Source of the DNA: Pyrinomonadaceae bacterium | GTDB lineage: Bacteria > Acidobacteriota > Blastocatellia > Pyrinomonadales > Pyrinomonadaceae | NCBI GenBank assembly: GCA_013003215.1 | Contig: JABDKD010000087.1 | Span: 1 to 44,469, forward strand | Length of the DNA stretch: 44,469 nucleotides | Reading direction: 5' to 3' | In this document: in pieces, positions 34,212 through 42,871 of the stretch | Position numbering within the stretch: position 1 is the first letter of the stretch | Layout of the letters: each line of letters begins with the position of its first letter | Translations under genes and position numbers: made by a program | The notes under the pieces: model-generated | Databases searched by the model: none | The model's input: only the letters and a program-made list of their open reading frames with translations | Told to the model about the DNA's origin: nothing

Positions 34212-36026
34212 ATGCAATACGGAATTGGAGACATTTTGACGCTTCTCGGCTCACTCGGCCTGTTCCTATACGGGATGAAGGTAATGAGCGATGCCCTGAT
34301 GGAAGTCGCCGGGGACAAAATGCGGAGCATTCTTGCGTCGATGACGAAAAACCGTCTGTTTGCAGTATTTACCGGTTTCCTCATTACTGCGGTAATCCAG
34401 TCATCATCGGCGACGACGCTGATGGTTGTCAGCTTTACGAATGCGTCCCTCCTGACTCTAACCGAAGCCATTGGAGTGATTCTGGGTGCGAATATCGGTA
34501 CCACCGTGACCGCGTGGTTGATCGCGATACTCGGATTCAAGGTCAGCATGAGTACGATTGCGTTGCCCCTTGTCGCTGTTGGCTTCCTGTTAACATTCTC
34601 AAAATCAGAGAGTTACAAGAAATGGGGCAAGTTCATTGTTGGCTTTGCGATCCTGTTTATAGGTCTCCAGTTTCTCAAAGATTCAGTTCCTGATATCAAA
34701 GCGAATCCGGGTGTTCTATCGTTTTTGGAAAGCTATACATCGATGGGGTATGGGTCGGTGCTTCTGTTCCTTCTAATCGGGACCATCCTCACGTTAATCG
34801 TTCAATCTTCTAGTGCGACAATGGCGCTTACCCTTGTTATGTGCAATGAGGGCTGGATACCTTTTGATATGGCCGCCGCGATGGTGCTTGGGGAAAATAT
34901 CGGAACAACGATTACGGCAAATCTGGCCTCGGTTGTTGCCAATTTTGAGGCGAAAAGGGCAGCACGCGCTCACTTTATTACCCAGATCATCGGTGTCACG
35001 ATCGTTTTGATCATCTTTTATCCATTCCTAAGATTCGTTGATTATGTCGCAAGCGGCGGAGGAAGTTCGGCATTCGCGACGGCGACCGCGATTCCGATCG
35101 CTTTATCGCTTTTCCACACCATGTTCAATGTGTTCAACATGTTGGTACTGATCTGGTTTATCGCGTTGATAAGGCGGGTTGTGATCTGGCTCGTTCCATC
35201 TGTAGAAGAGGCTGAGCCGGATGTGGCTGTGCCAAAGTATTTGACGGAAGATGCGTTGAAATATCCTCAGACTGCTATCCATGCAGTCTTGATGGAGACC
35301 AGGAGGCTGTTTGCAGGCCCCTGTTTTGAGATCATGGCCCATGCTATGAATCTTCATCGTGAGGATATCCTAGCAAGAGGGAAGCTTAAAAAGGTTGTCG
35401 AAGAATCTCGTAAGGACATGAAGGTGGATATCGACGATCTTTACTACAAAAAGGTCAAGACGATCTACAGCAAGATAATCGAATACGGCACCAAGATTCA
35501 GACGGATTTCGCCCTCGAGCCGGAGAAGATGAAGGGTATTTACCAACTGAAGGTTGCGAACAGATATATCGTAGAAGCAATCAAGAATTCACGCGGGCTC
35601 AACAAAAACGTGACCAGGTACATGAACTCCGATAACGAATTCATCAAGAAAGAATACGACCAGCTACGTGCAAAAATGTCGAAAGTGCTGCGTCGAGTTT
35701 ATCGAACGGCGAGCGCGAAGGATCCAGCAAAACATCTTCCAAAGTTGCTCAAACTCAAGATCAGGAGCAGGGAAAGCGACGTATTGCTCGACGGAACCCT
35801 TGATGAACTGATTAGGAGCGGGAAGATCGACAGTGAGATGGCGACTTCCTTGGCTAATGACAGCGACAACGTTGCGCAGATTTCTCGCAATTTGATCAGG
35901 GTCGCAGAGCTTCTCTATCTTCACAGCGACACACTGCTTCTTGTCGGCGACGCGACCATTGACGAGTTTACAGATATCTACCACTCCGAAATTGACGCGT
36001 TGGACGAACCCGGGCTTACCATTTGA
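34212..36026 (+). CDS. Na+/phosphate cotransporter (NptA/PNaS family) with PhoU-like domain
   Basis: 604 residues. Two inverted repeats each carry the family QSSSAT motif (63-68 and 198-203) followed by the GANIGTT / GENIGTT segment. About eight to ten membrane helices precede residue 335. The C-terminal cytoplasmic part (about 350-595) is helical with PhoU-like three-helix units (LVLDGTLDELI-like, NLIRVAELLYLHSDTLL). Sodium-driven phosphate uptake or efflux is the family role; the PhoU-like tail suggests phosphate-status control. It is the second phosphate transporter in the window and lies about 3 kb from the PiT gene. Confidence 0.9.
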   Translation: MQYGIGDILTLLGSLGLFLYGMKVMSDALMEVAGDKMRSILASMTKNRLFAVFTGFLITAVIQSSSATTLMVVSFTNASLLTLTEAIGVILGANIGTTVTAWLIAILGFKVSMSTIALPLVAVGFLLTFSKSESYKKWGKFIVGFAILFIGLQFLKDSVPDIKANPGVLSFLESYTSMGYGSVLLFLLIGTILTLIVQSSSATMALTLVMCNEGWIPFDMAAAMVLGENIGTTITANLASVVANFEAKRAARAHFITQIIGVTIVLIIFYPFLRFVDYVASGGGSSAFATATAIPIALSLFHTMFNVFNMLVLIWFIALIRRVVIWLVPSVEEAEPDVAVPKYLTEDALKYPQTAIHAVLMETRRLFAGPCFEIMAHAMNLHREDILARGKLKKVVEESRKDMKVDIDDLYYKKVKTIYSKIIEYGTKIQTDFALEPEKMKGIYQLKVANRYIVEAIKNSRGLNKNVTRYMNSDNEFIKKEYDQLRAKMSKVLRRVYRTASAKDPAKHLPKLLKLKIRSRESDVLLDGTLDELIRSGKIDSEMATSLANDSDNVAQISRNLIRVAELLYLHSDTLLLVGDATIDEFTDIYHSEIDALDEPGLTI

Positions 36027-36062
36027 GTCAAAGTTCGGGGTTCGGACGAAAGGGTTGACGCC

Positions 36063-36269
36063 TCAGACTGATCTCACTGACTTTTTGTATGTCTCATCCG
36101 GATCGAGTGTTGTCATCTCGGAGGCGATCTTCTCGGTTTCGTCGCCTAGATTGTTTTCGTAAACTCTGCCCTCCTGGTAAATGATAAATGTGAGTACTCC
36201 TAAATTGTCCCATTTTGCCGGATAGTTAAGTATAGGATTAGCATGAAATGGAAGGTTTTGTGACGGGTC
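36063..36269 (-). pseudogene. Decayed DUF2950 protein fragment (C-terminal end only)
   Basis: On the minus strand an open frame ends at 36063 and has no start codon; an in-frame TAA lies at 36270-36272. The translation contains NYPAKWDNLGVLTFI, YQEGRVYENNLGDETEKI and a PDETYKK-type end, which resembles the DUF2950 C-terminus (pattern YPAxxxxxGVMTFIVxxxGxVYxKDLG...MxxxxPDxxWK). The upstream 200 residues expected for this family are absent. It is best read as a gene remnant. The similarity is from memory of the family, not a search. Confidence 0.55.
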
Positions 36270-36423
36270 TTAGGGTCGAGCGGCCGGTCTTGATCAATTC
36301 ATCTATTCAGGAGCAGTTTTCTATTACCAACTTTGCCGAACCAAGGTTGGAACAAAGAATAGATTTCACAGGATTTTTAGACATGGAATGCTATCGCAAT
36401 TATGGGTTTGTTAGAATTGCTGC

Positions 36424-37113
36424 ATGATGAAAAAGCCATTATTTGTGGTCCTGATCATCTGTGCTTCGACCGTAAAACTCGCTACCGCTCAGGTCGAAAT
36501 ACCGACAGATGACTTTCAGGTTCGGATTGGGACAACTTTAGAGTTTCCTTTGTACAAGGATAAGAATCAGAAGGAATTGATAAACGGTATCGTAATTGCA
36601 AATATACGGGCAACAGATAACGCTTCAAGGCTCGCTGACAGAAGACTCGGTTTTGCGTTCAAGTTTAAAGGACTCAAGAATCTAACGATTCAACCAAGTT
36701 ATTTGTACCGTAACGTAGGCGAGGCCGGGATTACGCTTCACGAACACAGACTTCGACTCGATATTACTCCAAAGATTTCTTTTAAGCATTTTTCGATAGA
36801 AAATCGAAGCCGGCTTGAACAACGGATTCGAACGGAAGGATTGAGGGACGCGACTTTTTACAGAAATCGAACCAAAATCAAGATACCGGTAAATAGAGAG
36901 GGCGAGACTCGATTTTCGCCATATGCTGCAAATGACACCTTTTTTGATCTTAGAAGAACGAGAGTACATAGAAATGATACGGTCGGTGGCATCAGCAGGA
37001 AGTTTACAAAGAACTTCACGGCTGATTTCTTTTATCAATATCGTCGCAACTTTCAGTCTGTTGTCGAGCAAGTTCACAGCGTTGGAGTAAACTTAAAGTT
37101 CAAGGTGAACTAG
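36424..37113 (+). CDS. DUF2490-family outer-membrane-type protein
   Basis: 229 residues with a signal peptide ending near ATAQ (about residue 22). Regular alternating strands suit an outer-membrane beta-barrel, with DUF2490-type features: RIGTTLEFPL, RLGFAFKFKGLKNLTIQPSYLYR, ENRSRLEQRIR, FFYQYRRNFQ and a Phe/Val-rich end (HSVGVNLKFKVN). A TGTTAGAAT extended -10 lies directly before the ATG (36409-36417), so transcription may begin at the start codon (leaderless). The function of the family is unknown. It is convergent with the AbgT-family gene. Confidence 0.75.
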   Translation: MMKKPLFVVLIICASTVKLATAQVEIPTDDFQVRIGTTLEFPLYKDKNQKELINGIVIANIRATDNASRLADRRLGFAFKFKGLKNLTIQPSYLYRNVGEAGITLHEHRLRLDITPKISFKHFSIENRSRLEQRIRTEGLRDATFYRNRTKIKIPVNREGETRFSPYAANDTFFDLRRTRVHRNDTVGGISRKFTKNFTADFFYQYRRNFQSVVEQVHSVGVNLKFKVN

Positions 37114-37163
37114 GACTTGAACTCAAGTGCTTGGAGTATCGAAAAGTTGGCAGCAATTACGAT

Positions 37164-38915
37164 CTACGGATAGCTGTATGGTGCGTCGATGCCTAAGGGA
37201 AGTCCAAACGCCCAGAAAACCAATAGGAATGCTATCCAGGTTATCAGGAATACGACCGAATAAGGCAACATCAGAGAAACGATCGTTCCGATCCCGGTGC
37301 CCTTTACATACCTGGCTGCGTAGACCACAACGAGAGGGAAGTACGGCATCAACGGCGTGATGATATTAGTCGCGGAATCCCCGATTCTGTATCCGGCTTG
37401 GGATACCTCCGGCGAAATGCCGAGCTGCATCAGCATCGGGACAAAAATCGGCGCGAGAAGGGCCCATTTCGCCGACGCTGAACCCACAACGAGATTTACA
37501 AGGCAGGTAAGAAAGATAATCCCGATGATCGTAACCTGTCCGGGCAGCTGCATCTCCCTCAAGAAATTTGCTCCTTTTATCGCCAGCAAGGCCCCGATAT
37601 TGGACTGGGCAAAAGCGGCGATAAAAAGCGACGCGAAGAAAGCAAGCACAATATAATATCCCATCGAACTCATCGATTTGGACATTCCCTTAATAATGTC
37701 GCGGTGACTGCTGACTGTCTTTGCCGCGTATCCATAAGCGATACCCGGGAGTATGAAAAGCAAAAATATTAGAGGGACAATTGATCTCATTAGGGGAGCG
37801 ACAGAAGCTGTCAACTGTGGGGGAACCTGGTCTGCGCTGGTCAAAAACGCGGCACCATGTTTTTCAAATTCTTCCTCTCCAAGTGTGGCTTTAAGAGTGG
37901 TCTCAAATGAAGTCTTCCCAAAAAAATCCCGATCCCGGATCGTTTTTGTCTTCCCGACAACCGCAGTGGGCACATCAGCAGACTTCAGCTTCGCAATGGA
38001 AGCAGACGAGAGCTTATAGGCAACCGGTGATCGCATGGATGACGACTGAGGAAGGGAAACAGCCGCTAGGATGATAAGACCCACTACGAGCGTCGCAAGC
38101 CCGACGATGAGTCCCCGTTTCTCGTTTTTGCCCAATCCCTCCATTTTGGGTATTTCGTCGACATCTCCGTCTATTTCCACATCCTGAAGCCGCGGTTCAA
38201 TAATCCGGTCAGTTACATACCACCCGACTGCAACGATCAAGAGGCAGGAAGCCGACATGAAGAACCAGTTGCTGAGGGGGTTAACCGTTCGGGAGGCGTC
38301 AAGTATCTGAACCGCTGACTGGGTCAAGCCTGACATCAACGGATCGAGTGAAGACGGTATGAAGTTCGCACTAAAGCCGCCGGAAACCCCGGCAAAGGTC
38401 GCGGCAATCCCGGCCAAAGGATGCCTGCCGGCAGCATAGAATATGACCGCACCTAGCGGAATAACCAGTACGTATCCCGCGTCGGCTGCAGTGCTGCTGA
38501 TCACAGCTACGAGGATTAGCATCGGCGTCAGGAGCTTTGCAGACGTAAAGCTGAGCATTCCTTTCAAAGACGCGTTTATAAATCCGGTGTGTTCTGCAAC
38601 ACCTACCCCGAGAAGTGCCACGAGAACCACGCCAAGCGGGTGGAATCCCGTAAATGTCGTAACCATGTTCGAAAGGAATCCGGCGATCGAAGTCCCCGTC
38701 AGCTGATTGTTTATGACGATCGGCTGTCCGTTTCGAGGATCGATCTCAGCGAAAGTCATCGTCGATAGAATCGCCGAAAGGATCCAGACGACTATCAGTA
38801 ATATCAGAAAAAGAACCGCAGGATCAGGGAGTTTGTTGCCCACAGTCTCGATAAAGTTGAGCGCCCTGTCGATAAACGAACGCTTTGCTCCTTGAGCGGT
38901 ATTTTCTTCTGCCAT
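37164..38915 (-). CDS. AbgT-family transporter
   Basis: 583 residues with about twelve hydrophobic segments. AbgT features: GNKLPDPAVLFLILLIVVW near the N-terminus, GFHPLGVVLVALLGVGVAEHTGFI, STAADAGYVLVIPLGAVIFYAAGRHPLAGIAATFAGVSGG and VVGSASAKWALLAPIFVPMLM (the hairpin regions of the trimeric transport core). Members take up p-aminobenzoyl-glutamate or, in some cases, export sulfonamides. A soluble insert of about 100 residues (about 290-365) is present. No folate genes adjoin, so the substrate is unknown. Confidence 0.92.
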   Translation of the reverse strand: MAEENTAQGAKRSFIDRALNFIETVGNKLPDPAVLFLILLIVVWILSAILSTMTFAEIDPRNGQPIVINNQLTGTSIAGFLSNMVTTFTGFHPLGVVLVALLGVGVAEHTGFINASLKGMLSFTSAKLLTPMLILVAVISSTAADAGYVLVIPLGAVIFYAAGRHPLAGIAATFAGVSGGFSANFIPSSLDPLMSGLTQSAVQILDASRTVNPLSNWFFMSASCLLIVAVGWYVTDRIIEPRLQDVEIDGDVDEIPKMEGLGKNEKRGLIVGLATLVVGLIILAAVSLPQSSSMRSPVAYKLSSASIAKLKSADVPTAVVGKTKTIRDRDFFGKTSFETTLKATLGEEEFEKHGAAFLTSADQVPPQLTASVAPLMRSIVPLIFLLFILPGIAYGYAAKTVSSHRDIIKGMSKSMSSMGYYIVLAFFASLFIAAFAQSNIGALLAIKGANFLREMQLPGQVTIIGIIFLTCLVNLVVGSASAKWALLAPIFVPMLMQLGISPEVSQAGYRIGDSATNIITPLMPYFPLVVVYAARYVKGTGIGTIVSLMLPYSVVFLITWIAFLLVFWAFGLPLGIDAPYSYP

Positions 38916-39205
38916 AGGAAATTAGATTTGGGTTTCGTCTATTCTTTGTAATCTTAATGCGGCGAACGCCGATTGTAGCAGATTCTAAAACGAGTCGGCT
39001 TTTGCTGCAATAGCGGCAGTAACTGCCAATGGGAACTGAGCAGGGAAATATTCAAAGTGGCCGGTACGTTCCGGCCTTTTCTTAGGAATATTCTGTTCTT
39101 TAGAAGTCTTGAGACGACGCTCGGATTAAACCCTATGAATTAAGTTCTGATTATGTAGGGAGTTTCGCGAACATTAAAACCGGCTTAGAGATTCAATCGG
39201 GCGGA
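38916..39205. other. Non-coding spacer upstream of the AbgT-family gene
   Basis: About 290 bases without a gene. It should hold the minus-strand promoter for the transporter. It also contains an apparent plus-strand terminator (39059-39082). Nothing else recognisable. Confidence 0.5.
39059..39082 (+). terminator. Plus-strand terminator-like hairpin with no plus-strand gene before it
   Basis: GGCCGG and CCGGCC pair across TACGTT and are followed by TTTTCTTA. Both neighbouring genes are on the minus strand, so no plus-strand gene needs it; a small or antisense RNA is one possibility. Confidence 0.45.
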
Positions 39206-39236
39206 CAAAAATGCGGGCACCTGAGCGGCGCCCGCA
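39206..39236 (-). terminator. Intrinsic terminator of the repeat-protein gene
   Basis: On the minus strand TGCGGGCGCC and GGTGCCCGCA form a 10-bp stem (one G-T) with a GCTCA loop, followed by TTTTTG, directly after the stop at 39246. Confidence 0.88.
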
Positions 39237-39245
39237 ACGAGGTCT

Positions 39246-42200
39246 TCAGTTAATGGTCAAAGATGCAGGAATGGGTACGTCACCACTAAGGCCGAAAAAC
39301 TGTGGCGCAAATGCACCGCTGGAACTCTCCCGGATGTACCAGGTTCCATCCCGATAAACGGCAACATCCGTTTTTCCGTCCCCATCGTAATCACCCGGAA
39401 CCGGAAAGTCCGAACTCGTTCCCCAGTGGAAGAACTTTTGTTCATCATTGGAGCTCTGCCTGATGTACCAAAAGCCTTCCGACGGTCGGTATACCGCGAG
39501 ATCAGTTCTGCCGTCACCGTCGAAATCTCCCGGTATCCGGATATCGCTGCTTAATCCATAAGTCTCCCAGCGAACTCGTTCGTCAAAACTACCTTTAATA
39601 ATCCATTTGCCGACTGAGGCCCGGTAAACCGCAAGATCCCGTATCCCGTCTCCATCAAAATCGCCTCTTACCGGCTCATCTCCGTCAACACCCCATGGGA
39701 GGTATGTGACGTCATTTCCCGGGTTCTCATCGCTGCCCTGGTAGTAGAAAAAGCTTTGCGGTCCGACGGCGCCCTCGCGGTATACCGCCGGATCAGCTTT
39801 TCCGTCTCCGTCCCAGTCACCGGTGATCCTCGGGTCGTCTCCGGTTTGACCAAACGGTTTGATCTCGAGCGTCGAATCCGATGAATTCAGGATGTAGAAT
39901 GCGGCGATGGTTGGGGCGCCGGGTCTCCAGACAGCGACATCGGATAGGCCGTCTCCATCGTAGTCTGACGGAACGAGATAGTCGTTTTCCAAGCCGAGAG
40001 TCTGAACTGTTAAACCATCGTCTGAGCGGTCGATCCACCATTGGCCGTCCAAAGGGCGAAAAATCCCAATATCGGTCCGTCCGTCGTTATCGAAATCGTA
40101 CGGATCCGCGTTCCTGACCCGACGCGTGAATACGGTAACAAGCTCATCTGCGGGACGACCCACAATCAGCCTGTCGTTCACCGCGTCATAGTCGAATGAA
40201 AGTCTTGCTCCGCCTGAGGAACTCGTTCCGATAACGCTATTTTCCTCTGTTACCGGTCCGAAGGTCCCGTTCAATCCATCTCCGAATGTGATCGCCCCAT
40301 TGCGTTGGGCAGGGCCGCCTCCAAGTTCCATATTGGAAGCTTTTTCTTCCGAAAGAGGCGAAATTGCCGCGAACGATTGGCTGAAGACAACGTAGTCACC
40401 GTTTTCAAGCACAGTAATACCACGGTTCCCGACCTGGTCATCTGTACTGGTGCCAAAAAGAAAATCGTCCGTGGATTGGATTGTACCTGTGCAGCCGGCG
40501 TTGGAGTCGCAGAATTTGACTGCCCCTGCATTTACATGGCTATCTGAGTCGTACAATTCTGTTCCGACAACGTATTTCCCGTTTAGCAGTCCCGCACGCC
40601 TTCCAAGGCGTGAGTTGTCATCCGAACCCACGAGCGAGTTTGATTCAGTAACAACTCCTGTGCATCCGGTTACGCCGCTACAGAGAGTTACGGCTCCGGC
40701 ATTTACCCAGGGTCCTCCCCCTGTAAGGGGCGCCGGTCGGTCCCAGTCGGGGCTGCTGACAAGATAATTGCCATTGTCCAACGGCTCTGCAAACAGACTC
40801 CCTACGCGGTCATTTGCCGTCCCGCCTATAAGAGAATTGGTTGCTGAAACCGGACCCGTCGGACAGCCCGTTGTGGCGGTGCAGAATGTTACCGCTCCTA
40901 AGTCGTTGTCGCCCCAGTCTTCAGTACGTATTACGAAGTTTCCATTTGTAAGGACGTCGTTGATCATATTTCCAACACGGTCGGCATTATTTGATCCGTA
41001 AAGGGAATTTGACGTCGTAACGGCGCCGGTGCAGCCTGTGGTCCCGCTACAAAAAGTCACCGCACCACCGTCTGTAGCACCACCGTTCCAGTTTTCGCTG
41101 ATGACCGCGTAGTTTCCATTGGGCAGAGCCAACGCATTTCGCCCAACTTCATCGTCAGGGTTTGTTCCGTGGAGCGAGTTCGATGTCGTTACCGGGCCGA
41201 CACAGCCCGTGGTTCCGCTGCAGAAGGTAGCTGCCCCGGCGTCCACTACCGCACCGTTATGCCAAAAGGCACTGAGGACAACATAATTTCCGTTCGAAAG
41301 GGGTACAATCCCCTTGCCACCAACCGCGTCGCCGAGCGTGGTCCCGTGGAGTGAATTCGCTGCTGTGACAGGCCCAACGCAACTCGCCGCGTCGCTGCAA
41401 AACGTAACTGCTCCCGAGGTCTGGACCCCGTTGATATCCGCGTTTATGGAATCGATCACAAACGCCCCTGTCGATAGTTCAACCATGCCGTTCGAACCGA
41501 TTCGGTCACCAAATATGGTGCCGTGAATAGAATTTGCGGTCGTGATCTCTCCGACGCACCCGCCATTGCTTGCACAAAACCGAACCGCTCCCACAGCGTT
41601 TGCACTTGGCGAACTCCAATTCGCAGCCCGGATAGCGTACCTTCCGCCCGAAAGTCTGACAACTCCACTTACTGCATCCTGAACGTTGGTTCCAACGACG
41701 GAGTTGGTCGAATCGATGAGACCCGCACAACCGGTTAACCCACTGCACCAGGTGGCATGCCCTGCGTCGGTAACGGTACCGGCATCGTAAAGGCCGGATT
41801 CGAGAACGTAATTTCCATTAGAAAGTAAAGTGACCGTGTGGCCTACCTGGTCCCCATCGCGCTCACCAGCGAGAGAATTCGAAGAACTGACACGGCCTGT
41901 ACAGCCCACAGTGCCGCTGCAAAACGTTGCTGCTCCGACATTTATTTTTGCACCGTCGTCCCACAACCTGGAAGCAACCACAATGTTGTCATTCGGCAGT
42001 TTGGTGATCCAAAGTCCGACCTGGTCATCTGTCGTACTTCCGATGAGTGAATTTGACTCCGACACCGTCCCCGTACATCCGGTTATTCCATTACAGAACG
42101 TTACCGCACCGGCATTTGTGTTGGAACCGTCATCCCACTGATAGCTCGCAACAAAAAAGTTTCCATTCGAGAGCACGAGGATTTCTTCACCAACGCGGTC

Positions 42201-42467
42201 GCCACTTGAGCCGCCCTGCAACGTACTAATGAGGCTAAAATCGGCTCCATCATAAAGGTGTACGGCGCCGGCGTCGGGGACCGTGCCGTTAATATCAAAT
42301 TTGGTATCAACGACGACGAAGTTTCCGTTTGGAAGAGTATGAATCGACTCTCCAAACTCGACACTCCCGGATGGCGCGGGAATATCAACCTTTTGTGCGA
42401 TGTTTGTTATCGGTAGAACCAAAGAACACGCCGCTGCTAATACGGCCGATATAACGATAGATCTCAT
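39246..42467 (-). CDS. Giant secreted Cys-paired repeat protein with FG-GAP C-terminus
   Basis: 1073 residues. A signal peptide (MRSIVISAVLAAACSLVLP...) is followed by about twelve ~57-residue repeats (about 33-790). The core pattern is GAVTFCSGTTGCTG, a SNSL-G segment, DDxVG, LxNGNYVV and WDDGA. Ten units carry a Cys pair spaced C-x5-C; the first and last lack it. Six Asp-rich FG-GAP/VCBS repeats (about 790-1073; DFDNDGRTD, DYDGDGLSD, DWDGDGKAD...) complete it. Each unit looks like a beta-propeller or solenoid blade stabilised by a disulfide. No anchor motif is seen, so it may be released or held by another partner. No known function; an adhesin, matrix or binding scaffold is inferred. Confidence 0.82.
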   Translation of the reverse strand: MRSIVISAVLAAACSLVLPITNIAQKVDIPAPSGSVEFGESIHTLPNGNFVVVDTKFDINGTVPDAGAVHLYDGADFSLISTLQGGSSGDRVGEEILVLSNGNFFVASYQWDDGSNTNAGAVTFCNGITGCTGTVSESNSLIGSTTDDQVGLWITKLPNDNIVVASRLWDDGAKINVGAATFCSGTVGCTGRVSSSNSLAGERDGDQVGHTVTLLSNGNYVLESGLYDAGTVTDAGHATWCSGLTGCAGLIDSTNSVVGTNVQDAVSGVVRLSGGRYAIRAANWSSPSANAVGAVRFCASNGGCVGEITTANSIHGTIFGDRIGSNGMVELSTGAFVIDSINADINGVQTSGAVTFCSDAASCVGPVTAANSLHGTTLGDAVGGKGIVPLSNGNYVVLSAFWHNGAVVDAGAATFCSGTTGCVGPVTTSNSLHGTNPDDEVGRNALALPNGNYAVISENWNGGATDGGAVTFCSGTTGCTGAVTTSNSLYGSNNADRVGNMINDVLTNGNFVIRTEDWGDNDLGAVTFCTATTGCPTGPVSATNSLIGGTANDRVGSLFAEPLDNGNYLVSSPDWDRPAPLTGGGPWVNAGAVTLCSGVTGCTGVVTESNSLVGSDDNSRLGRRAGLLNGKYVVGTELYDSDSHVNAGAVKFCDSNAGCTGTIQSTDDFLFGTSTDDQVGNRGITVLENGDYVVFSQSFAAISPLSEEKASNMELGGGPAQRNGAITFGDGLNGTFGPVTEENSVIGTSSSGGARLSFDYDAVNDRLIVGRPADELVTVFTRRVRNADPYDFDNDGRTDIGIFRPLDGQWWIDRSDDGLTVQTLGLENDYLVPSDYDGDGLSDVAVWRPGAPTIAAFYILNSSDSTLEIKPFGQTGDDPRITGDWDGDGKADPAVYREGAVGPQSFFYYQGSDENPGNDVTYLPWGVDGDEPVRGDFDGDGIRDLAVYRASVGKWIIKGSFDERVRWETYGLSSDIRIPGDFDGDGRTDLAVYRPSEGFWYIRQSSNDEQKFFHWGTSSDFPVPGDYDGDGKTDVAVYRDGTWYIRESSSGAFAPQFFGLSGDVPIPASLTIN
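39249..40110 (-). repeat. Six FG-GAP/VCBS-type repeats ending the giant protein
   Basis: Six Asp-rich loops (DFDNDG, DYDGDG, DWDGDG, DFDGDG, DFDGDG, DYDGDG), each followed by a (T/S/A/R)DxAV(Y/W)R-type strand and a Trp strand. The final GLSGDVPIP echoes GISSDDPIP in the beta-helix protein at 32062. Confidence 0.8.
40110..42370 (-). repeat. About twelve tandem ~57-residue repeats, ten with C-x5-C
   Basis: Units at protein level are similar but not identical (TFCSGTTGC, TWCSGLTGC, RFCASNGGC, TFCSDAASC, TLCSGVTGC, KFCDSNAGC and others). DNA-level identity between units is only moderate, so this is an old, diverged array rather than a recent amplification. Two units carry longer inserts (the eighth and tenth). 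Confidence 0.85.
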
Positions 42468-42817
42468 AGTTTTAGTTCCCGGCGGCTACGTCCATGACAA
42501 CCACGACTCCTGTTCAACTTAAAGCAAACAGAAAACGAAATCCCTACGACCGGTCGTGACAATTTTTGATCTTGACCGCCTTAAAATAAAGCTGTACTAG
42601 GAATTTCTAAAGCAAAACTAGTGCCAAAACAGTTCGGACGAACAATTGGGCTCGATTCAAGGGAGTTCAGAGCAATTTAGGAAGGTGGGGGCAGTCGGAA
42701 GTTTACGGAAACTGAAGAAAAATTCCGCGCTACGCGTGAAAAATTGCGATATCAGAATGAAACTGTTGAAAAATATGGTTCCAGTGTCGGCTTCAAGATC
42801 GTTTGCAATAACTGGAT
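42468..42817. other. Non-coding spacer upstream of the giant repeat gene
   Basis: About 350 bases with no supported gene. A plus-strand frame (from about 42680 to 42874) reads without a stop but has no start codon and runs through the terminator below, so it is not called. The giant gene's promoter must be here; no clear boxes are recognised. Confidence 0.5.
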
Positions 42818-42847
42818 AAAAAAAAACGCGGGCCCGGCCCGCGTTTT
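42818..42847 (-). terminator. Strong intrinsic terminator of the VPS10/BNR gene
   Basis: AAAACGCGGGC and GCCCGCGTTTT pair perfectly (11 bp, three-base loop). On the minus strand a run of at least nine T follows (the A-run at 42818-42826). It lies 24 bases after the minus-strand stop at 42872. Confidence 0.95.
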
Positions 42848-42871
42848 AAGGAGAATTGTGATGATGCTGCA

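Noticed and set aside
39246-42467. Tandem array as a CRISPR or DNA satellite
   Set aside because: The repeats are protein-level, diverged and in frame within a single long coding sequence with a signal peptide.
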